A DNA stretch of 10,046 nucleotides from Clostridia bacterium (GTDB lineage: Bacteria; Bacillota; Clostridia; UMGS1810), in assembly GCA_016293435.1 (NCBI GenBank), contig JAEDEG010000098.1, forward strand, positions 1 through 10,046, read 5' to 3'. A program made the position numbers and the translations under genes. Positions 5,077 through 10,046 of the stretch are shown here, piece by piece. Within the stretch, counting starts at the first letter, position 1, and every line of letters starts with the position of its first letter. The notes beneath the pieces were generated by a model. That model was not told the DNA's origin and did not search any database. It saw nothing but the letters and a program-made list of their open reading frames with translations.

Positions 5077-5247
5077 ATGGTATTCTTATGGAAGATTGTT
5101 ATATCTAAATTAGGTGGCATATTTGCGATTTATGAGCTGTTTCCTGCATTTATTTTCTCATCAATCTGTATTGTTGTTGTATCACTTATGACAGCACCTC
5201 CTTCAAAAGAAATTGAAGAAGACTTTGAATCAGTAAAGGCAAATTAA
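5077..5247 (+). pseudogene. Sodium:proline symporter (SSS family), 3' remnant
   Basis: The 56 codons ending at TAA 5245-5247 match the C-terminal tail of PutP-type sodium/solute symporters: WKIVISKLGGIFAIYELFPA is a loop plus the start of the last helix, FIFSSICIVVVSLMT the last membrane helix, and PPSKEIEEDFESVKAN the usual cytoplasmic tail. Intact family members are about 500 residues, so roughly nine tenths are missing. The in-frame TAA at 5074-5076 lies just before, and the ATG at 5077 has no ribosome site. The frame of the remaining piece is intact, suggesting a fairly recent deletion or a rearrangement junction near 5075. It lies 17 bases before nptA in the same direction; that gene may once have been co-transcribed with it. 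Confidence 0.7.
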
Positions 5248-5264
5248 CATAGCGAGGTATATAA

Positions 5265-7013
5265 ATGACTATATTTGATGTTTTAACTTTAATTGGCGGA
5301 TTGTGTTTATTCCTTTTCGGAATGAATGTAATGGGCGATGCATTGGAACGCAGAGCCGGCAGCAGTCTAAAAAAACTGCTTGCAAAACTTACTCAGAATA
5401 AAATCGCAGGATTTTTAACCGGACTTGGTGTAACGGCAGTTATTCAGAGTTCATCAGCAACAACCGTTATGGTAGTAGGTTTTGTAAACTCCGGTATAAT
5501 GTCCCTCAAACAGTCTATTGGTGTTATAATGGGTGCAAATATCGGTACAACCGTAACTGCATGGATATTAAGTCTTGGTGGAATATCGAGCGATAATATG
5601 TTTGTACAGTTATTAAAGCCAACATCTTTTACACCGATTCTTGCTCTTATCGGAACAGCACTTTTAATGTTTGGTAAATCAAGCAAGAAAAAAGATTCGG
5701 GTACAATCCTTCTCGGATTTGCTACCTTGATGTTCGGTATGGATACAATGTCCTCAGCGGTGTCGGGACTCAGTGATGTTCCTGCTTTTCAAAATCTCTT
5801 TATAATGTTCAAAAATCCGATTTTTGGTGTTTTGGCAGGTGCAATTCTGACAGCGATTATTCAGTCGAGTTCAGCATCTGTTGGTATCCTTCAGGCACTT
5901 TCTGCAACAGGTCAGGTTTCCTATGGTGCTGCTGTTCCGATCATTATGGGACAGAATATCGGTACTTGTGTAACTGCACTTCTTTCATCCTTTGGCACAA
6001 ATAAAAACGCAAAACGTGCGGCGATTGTTCATTTATCTTTTAATGTAATCGGTACAATAATTTGGCTTTCACTATTCAGCCTGATATCAGCCGTTTTAAA
6101 GCCTGCACTTTTGGATGCATCAGCATCTTATCTTGGTATTGCAATTGCACATTCACTGTTTAATATCGCTTGTACCGCACTTTTACTTCCTATGTCTTCG
6201 CTTCTTGAGAAATTGGCTATAAAACTTGTGCCTGATACAAACAAAAAAGATGAAATCGCAGAGCTTGACGAAAAGCTTCTTGTAATTCCGCCTGTTGCAT
6301 TGGAACGTTGCAATGAGCTTGTATGCGAAATGGCGGAATCTTCAGTTGTGGCTCTTAAAAACGGATTAAATATGTTAAGCAAATATGATTCTGCTATTGC
6401 AGAAGAAATTCGTGCCGCTGAAGAAAAAGCAGACCACTATGAAGATATTTTAGGAACATATCTTGTAAAACTGAGCCGTAATCAAATCAGTGACAGTGAT
6501 AGCAGTGAGGTTTCAAAACTCCTTAAAGTAATTGGAGATTTTGAAAGAATATCAGACCATAGTATCAATATTTTAGAGTCAGCTGAAGAACTTAAAGAAA
6601 AGGATATGCAGTTTACACCTGGTGCGGTTAAGGAACTTGGCGTATTATGCGGTGCAGTATCCGAAATTCTGACCCTTTCATATATGGCATTTATTAATAA
6701 CGATTTGAAATCTGCTTATGATGTTGAACCTTTAGAACAGGTTATCGATGGATTAAAGGCTAAACTCAGAGATGGACATATAAAACGATTAAAAGCCGGA
6801 ACTTGCTCTATTGAAGCAGGATTTGTATGGGCTGACCTCATTACAAATTTAGAGCGAACCGCAGACCATTGCTCTAATATCGCAGCTTGTGTTATTGATG
6901 CGTCTGAAAACAATATGAATGTTCATCAATCAATAAGAGATATGAAGACTAACAATGTGGATTTCGGTTCTAAATTCTCTTATTATGCTGAAAAATATGC
7001 AATTTTCGATTAA
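5265..7013 (+). CDS. Na+/phosphate cotransporter with C-terminal PhoU domain
   Basis: 582 residues, the usual length for bacterial NptA/YjbB-like Na+/Pi cotransporters (PNaS family). Residues 1-315 form the membrane part, with two inverted repeats marked by QSSSATT (61-67) and QSSSAS (200-205), the signatures expected to bind Na+ and phosphate, each followed by a GANIGTT/GQNIGTC motif (90-96, 229-235). Residues about 345-550 are a PhoU-like helical domain with two metal-site signatures, FERISDHSINI (426-436) and LERTADHCSNIA (529-540). In this family the protein imports or exports phosphate with Na+, and the PhoU part is thought to regulate it. The ATG at 5265 follows GAGG by 7 bases. No pho box or clear promoter is visible; the symporter remnant ends just upstream. 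No good terminator is seen after the stop. Confidence 0.92.
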   Translation: MTIFDVLTLIGGLCLFLFGMNVMGDALERRAGSSLKKLLAKLTQNKIAGFLTGLGVTAVIQSSSATTVMVVGFVNSGIMSLKQSIGVIMGANIGTTVTAWILSLGGISSDNMFVQLLKPTSFTPILALIGTALLMFGKSSKKKDSGTILLGFATLMFGMDTMSSAVSGLSDVPAFQNLFIMFKNPIFGVLAGAILTAIIQSSSASVGILQALSATGQVSYGAAVPIIMGQNIGTCVTALLSSFGTNKNAKRAAIVHLSFNVIGTIIWLSLFSLISAVLKPALLDASASYLGIAIAHSLFNIACTALLLPMSSLLEKLAIKLVPDTNKKDEIAELDEKLLVIPPVALERCNELVCEMAESSVVALKNGLNMLSKYDSAIAEEIRAAEEKADHYEDILGTYLVKLSRNQISDSDSSEVSKLLKVIGDFERISDHSINILESAEELKEKDMQFTPGAVKELGVLCGAVSEILTLSYMAFINNDLKSAYDVEPLEQVIDGLKAKLRDGHIKRLKAGTCSIEAGFVWADLITNLERTADHCSNIAACVIDASENNMNVHQSIRDMKTNNVDFGSKFSYYAEKYAIFD

Positions 7014-7030
7014 TATGAAAATACGGAAAA

Positions 7031-7114
7031 ATGCTGGCGGTTTTCGGTATGGGTGCCGCCGTTGGCTTTTTAGGGCTATCCGGATTGACATACATTTGGC
7101 ATAGGACATATTAG
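7031..7114 (+). CDS. Possible 27-residue membrane peptide
   Basis: A short frame, MLAVFGMGAAVGFLGLSGLT plus seven residues (YIWHRTY), in the gap after nptA. It has one hydrophobic helix with Gly/Ala small-residue spacing and a basic-aromatic end. A GGA sits 3 bases before the ATG, too close to be ideal. The GC-richer, Gly/Ala-coding composition differs from the AT-rich flanks. It could be a real small membrane protein, or the tail of a deleted gene. No homologue recognised. Confidence 0.25.
   Translation: MLAVFGMGAAVGFLGLSGLTYIWHRTY
7085..7112 (+). promoter_or_regulatory. Candidate promoter of the 7192 gene and secDF
   Basis: Perfect TTGACA (7085-7090), 16-base spacer, CATATT (7107-7112; four of six). 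The start would be near 7120, giving a leader of about 70 bases to the GTG at 7192. It is the best candidate for the block of 7192, secDF and the decarboxylase gene. Confidence 0.4.
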
Positions 7115-7191
7115 GGTATCGTGTGCGGAGCTTTTGTATCGTATGCTTTTACACGAATTTGTGTAAGATTGAAAAAATAGGAGTTTTTAAG

Positions 7192-7626
7192 GTGCGTATA
7201 TTTAATTTGGTTTATAAAACTAAATATATTGTGGCACTTGCATTGCTTTTGACTTTTGCTGTCTTTGTTGTTCCTACTCATATGGGAGAGACCTTTGCAA
7301 AGCTTGAAACACTGAATTTTCCGGATAAGAGCAATGCTTTTTTTGATTATGTAGATATAAGCACCTCATTTATTGCTCCTGAAAGAACGGAGTTTTTTGG
7401 CAGATTTGAGGGTGTTAAGGAACTTAAACAACGTCATAGTGCCGTTAGGCAGGAGAAATTATTACCTGTTACAAAGACTGTTCTTGAAAAATACATAAAC
7501 AGTGTTTATGCGAATATCAGGATTCCGTTCTACACGGAATTGTGCACATTACTGGCACAACAGATTGTAATATATATTTTTATGACGGATGGAAAGAAAC
7601 GCATGTTGAAATTATCATACAAGTAA
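7192..7626 (+). CDS. Short membrane-anchored hypothetical protein
   Basis: 144 residues from a GTG start at 7192, chosen because AGGAG lies 8 bases upstream (7179-7183); an earlier GTG at 7123 lacks such a site. The N-terminus is a signal anchor: basic MRIFNLVYKTK then hydrophobic YIVALALLLTFAVFVV (12-27). The remainder is soluble with a second weakly hydrophobic stretch near 113-131. I do not recognise it. The C-terminal segment may be out of frame: another frame from about 7495 runs to a TGA at 7647-7649, overlapping the secDF ribosome site, and reads more like coding sequence (YFYDGWKETHVEIIIQV). The gap to secDF is 34 bases, so co-transcription is likely. It may be an extracytoplasmic partner of the secDF locus or a decaying gene. 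Confidence 0.5.
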   Translation: MRIFNLVYKTKYIVALALLLTFAVFVVPTHMGETFAKLETLNFPDKSNAFFDYVDISTSFIAPERTEFFGRFEGVKELKQRHSAVRQEKLLPVTKTVLEKYINSVYANIRIPFYTELCTLLAQQIVIYIFMTDGKKRMLKLSYK

Positions 7627-7660
7627 TTACAAATTTAATTTCAATATGAGGTGAAAGGTT

Positions 7661-9868
7661 TTGAATAAGAGGATAAACAAAGGCACCTTCTGGATTGTCT
7701 TTGTACTTATAGCAGTTATTACATATACTGCAATTTTGGGAGTAAGCATCGGTTCATTTAAGGTTCCGAGTGCAGGCAAAATGAGATTTGGTATCGACAT
7801 TCGTGGCGGTGTAGAAGCAACATATTTTCCGAAAGATTATGACGGCGTTCCATCTGCTGCAGAACTTGATTCAGCAAAGCAAATAATGGAAGAAAGATGC
7901 GATGCTCAGAACATACTTGACCGAGAAATAACGGTTAACAGAGAAAACGGTTCAATTCTTGTAAGATTTCCTTGGAAAGCTGACGAATCGGAATTCAAGC
8001 CTGAAAAAGCGATTGCAGAGCTTGGCGAAACGGCACTTTTAACATTCAGAGATCCTCAGGGCAATATTTTGCTCGAAGGTAAAAATGTTAAGAATGCAAT
8101 GGCTCAGGCAGACCCGCAAACAGGAAAGCAAGTTGTTGCTTTGGAGTTTGACAAAGAGGGCGCGAAACTCTTTGAGCAGGCAACAGAACAGCTTATTGGA
8201 AGTTCAATGGCAATCTTTATGGATGATATGATGATTTCCAATCCGATGGTTGAAGAAAAAATTGCCGGAGGTCAGGCAATCATAACCGGCATGGCAAATG
8301 CAGAGGAAGCCGGAGAATTGGCATCAAAAATAAATTCAGGCTCGTTGCCGTTCTCGCTTGAATCCAAAAACTATAACGCCATCAGTCCTATTATGGGAAC
8401 AGGTGCATTGGATGTAATGGTATATGCTGGAATTGCGGCATTTATATTGATTTGCCTGTTTATGGTAATTAAATACAGACTTCCCGGTTTTGTTGCAGTA
8501 TTTGCACTTACACTTCAGGTAGCTTGTCAGCTCCTTGCTTTGTCTGTTCCGCAGTTTACATTAACTCTTCCAGGTATTGCGGCGGTTATTCTGTCAATCG
8601 GTATGGGTGTTGATGCCAACATCATAACAGCCGAAAGAATAAAAGAAGAAATTGCAGACGGTAAATCAGTTCGTGCTGCAATTGATTCAGGCTTCCATAA
8701 AGCCTTTTCATCGGTATTTGACGGTAATATAACGGTTATCATCGTTGCAATAATACTTATGATATTCGGTTCAGGTACAATGCTTTCATTCGGATACTCA
8801 CTTCTTACAGGTGTTATTCTCAACTTCCTGTGCGGTGTAGTTATATCTAAGCTGATGATAAAATCCCTGAGCAATTACGAAAAGTTGAGAAAGCCCGGTT
8901 TCTACGGCAACGGAAAGAAAAATGAAAAGGTATTCAAATTTTATCAGAACAGAATCAAGTGTTATCTCGTTTCACTTGCGATATTTCTTATAGGCATTGT
9001 TTGTATCTTTACAAATGGAGTTAACTTTGATATTCAGTTTAAGGGCGGGGCAATTATAAACTATACATACACACAGGAAATTGACACAAACAAAGCTATG
9101 TCAGTTGTAGAGGATACGCTTGGCAGACAGTGCGATGTTCAGACAAAATCCGATTTAACCTCCGATTCCACAAAGCTTGTTCTCAACCTTGTAGGAAAAG
9201 AAGGTCTTGCATCTGCAGATCAGGACAAACTTACATATGCACTAAAAGAAGCATTTCCTGATAACAATTTGAAGCTTTCAGATGTATCTGTAGTAGAGCC
9301 GTTTATCGGAAAGGACTTTGCTATTGACAGTACAAAAGCAATTATCTTCTCTGCGATACTCATTATTCTTTATGTTTGGTTCAGCTTTAGAAAGGTATCG
9401 GGTTTATCGGCAGGCGTTACAGGACTTATTGCACTGCTTCACGACGTAATTATCGTGTTCTTTGCTTTCGTAGTGTTTAATATTCCGATAAATGATTCAT
9501 TCATTGCGGCGGCACTTACCATACTTGGTTTCTCAATTAATGATACCATTGTAATTTACGACCGCATTCGTGAAAACAAGCTACTTTACGGTAATAAGAT
9601 GCCTATTGAAGAAATAGTAAACAAGAGTATAAGCCAGTCCTTTACACGCTCACTTAATACAAACCTCTGCACACTTGTAAGTATTGTAGTAGTATATATA
9701 TTTGCATGTGTTCAGGATATTCAGTCAATCAAAAGCTTTGCTCTGCCTATGATTTTCGGTATCATAAGCGGATGCTATTCTACAATCTGTATAGCAGGAC
9801 CTATATGGGTAAGTTGGCAGAAGCATAAGGAGAAAAAGACTAAGGGAAAAGTTGTACATGGAAGTTAA
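7661..9868 (+). CDS. secDF: SecDF, fused protein-export subunits SecD-SecF
   Basis: 735 residues: the Sec accessory membrane subunit that uses the ion gradient to pull exported proteins through SecYEG. The start is TTG at 7661, supported by GAGGTGA 6 bases upstream. The SecD half (about 1-405) has TM1 at 10-30, the FGIDIRGG motif (43-50) opening the periplasmic P1 domain, and TM2-6 with SIGMGVDANIITAERIKEE (312-330), containing the conserved Asp318 and ERI-x-EE. The SecF half (about 425-735) has TM7 at 434-450, VNFDIQFKGGA (454-464, canonical DF-x-GG), HDVIIVFFAF (594-603) and LGFSINDTIVIYDRIRENK (622-640) with the Asp pair and Arg used in ion coupling, then a basic tail. Both halves are complete and in one frame. 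The usual neighbours yajC, tgt or recJ are absent here; it sits instead with a decarboxylase subunit 15 bases downstream. Confidence 0.97.
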   Translation: MNKRINKGTFWIVFVLIAVITYTAILGVSIGSFKVPSAGKMRFGIDIRGGVEATYFPKDYDGVPSAAELDSAKQIMEERCDAQNILDREITVNRENGSILVRFPWKADESEFKPEKAIAELGETALLTFRDPQGNILLEGKNVKNAMAQADPQTGKQVVALEFDKEGAKLFEQATEQLIGSSMAIFMDDMMISNPMVEEKIAGGQAIITGMANAEEAGELASKINSGSLPFSLESKNYNAISPIMGTGALDVMVYAGIAAFILICLFMVIKYRLPGFVAVFALTLQVACQLLALSVPQFTLTLPGIAAVILSIGMGVDANIITAERIKEEIADGKSVRAAIDSGFHKAFSSVFDGNITVIIVAIILMIFGSGTMLSFGYSLLTGVILNFLCGVVISKLMIKSLSNYEKLRKPGFYGNGKKNEKVFKFYQNRIKCYLVSLAIFLIGIVCIFTNGVNFDIQFKGGAIINYTYTQEIDTNKAMSVVEDTLGRQCDVQTKSDLTSDSTKLVLNLVGKEGLASADQDKLTYALKEAFPDNNLKLSDVSVVEPFIGKDFAIDSTKAIIFSAILIILYVWFSFRKVSGLSAGVTGLIALLHDVIIVFFAFVVFNIPINDSFIAAALTILGFSINDTIVIYDRIRENKLLYGNKMPIEEIVNKSISQSFTRSLNTNLCTLVSIVVVYIFACVQDIQSIKSFALPMIFGIISGCYSTICIAGPIWVSWQKHKEKKTKGKVVHGS

Positions 9869-9883
9869 TGAAAGAGGTGCGAT

Positions 9884-10046
9884 ATGAGTTTTTTGTTAGA
9901 CGGATTTATGGCTGTAACATGGCAGCAGGTTGTTATGTATATTGTGGGGATATTCTTGATTTATATTGCAATAAAGAAAGAATATGAGCCCTCGCTGTTG
10001 TTACCTATGGGCTTCGGTGCAATACTTGTAAACCTTCCGTTTTCGG
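9884..10046 (+). CDS. Na+-translocating decarboxylase beta subunit (5' part)
   Basis: The first 54 codons of a gene running off the right edge. The ATG at 9884 follows GAGGTG by 5 bases and starts 15 bases after the secDF stop, so they are probably co-transcribed. The segment WQQVVMYIVGIFLIYIAIKK followed by EYEPSLLLPMGFGAILVNLP is the strongly conserved N-terminus of OadB/GcdB/MmdB beta subunits, the integral membrane part that couples decarboxylation of a carboxybiotin (from oxaloacetate, glutaconyl-CoA or methylmalonyl-CoA) to Na+ export. Catalytic Asp and Ser residues lie further on and cannot be checked. The substrate depends on the alpha subunit, not in the window. Confidence 0.9.
   Translation, partial: MSFLLDGFMAVTWQQVVMYIVGIFLIYIAIKKEYEPSLLLPMGFGAILVNLPFS

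Noticed and set aside
7123..7191. GTG-start extension of the gene before secDF
   Set aside because: No ribosome site before 7123, and it is at or next to the predicted transcript start; AGGAG precedes 7192.
8527..8874. 115-codon minus-strand ORF inside secDF
   Set aside because: Antisense shadow of a highly conserved membrane segment of SecD; no start signals.

Overview
The window reads as chromosomal DNA from an AT-rich, low-GC Gram-positive anaerobe, most likely a Clostridia (Oscillospiraceae/Ruminococcaceae-like) gut or rumen bacterium. This rests on strong AGGAGG-type ribosome sites with occasional GTG/TTG starts, sigma-A type promoters, a three-repeat SLH surface protein, a SecDF fusion, and the start of a sodium-pumping decarboxylase beta subunit. 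The species cannot be fixed from the sequence alone.

Left part (1-3830) is compact and ordinary. It holds the 3' end of a TIM-barrel sugar phosphate isomerase/epimerase (+), a shared hairpin terminator, a secreted SLH-domain protein (-) with a clear promoter, a Cys-rich four-helix membrane protein (-), a divergently transcribed M14 zinc peptidase (+) of the gamma-D-glutamyl-diamino-acid peptidase type, and a tRNA-Pro(TGG) with its own promoter and terminator.

Middle part (3830-5260) looks like a scarred insertion zone just downstream of the tRNA. It has one intact gene, an HTH regulator driven by a perfect TTGACA-N17-TATAAT promoter whose -35 lies inside an inverted repeat. A similar inverted repeat lies about 115 bases upstream, so autoregulation is likely. 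It is followed by a run of hairpins, a broken DDE-transposase 5' end on the minus strand, more hairpins, and the last ~56 codons of a sodium:proline symporter whose upstream part is gone.

Right part (5265-10046) has plus-strand genes of sodium and membrane energetics: an NptA-type Na+/phosphate cotransporter with a C-terminal PhoU domain, a short unknown membrane-anchored protein, a complete SecD-SecF fusion, and the first 54 codons of a Na+-translocating decarboxylase beta subunit 15 bases after secDF. Together with the symporter remnant, several genes here use or make a sodium gradient.

I do not see a clear new multi-gene system. The best leads are the HTH gene with its paired operators, the hairpin/transposase scar, the symmetrical Cys motifs of the small membrane protein, and the secDF-decarboxylase linkage.
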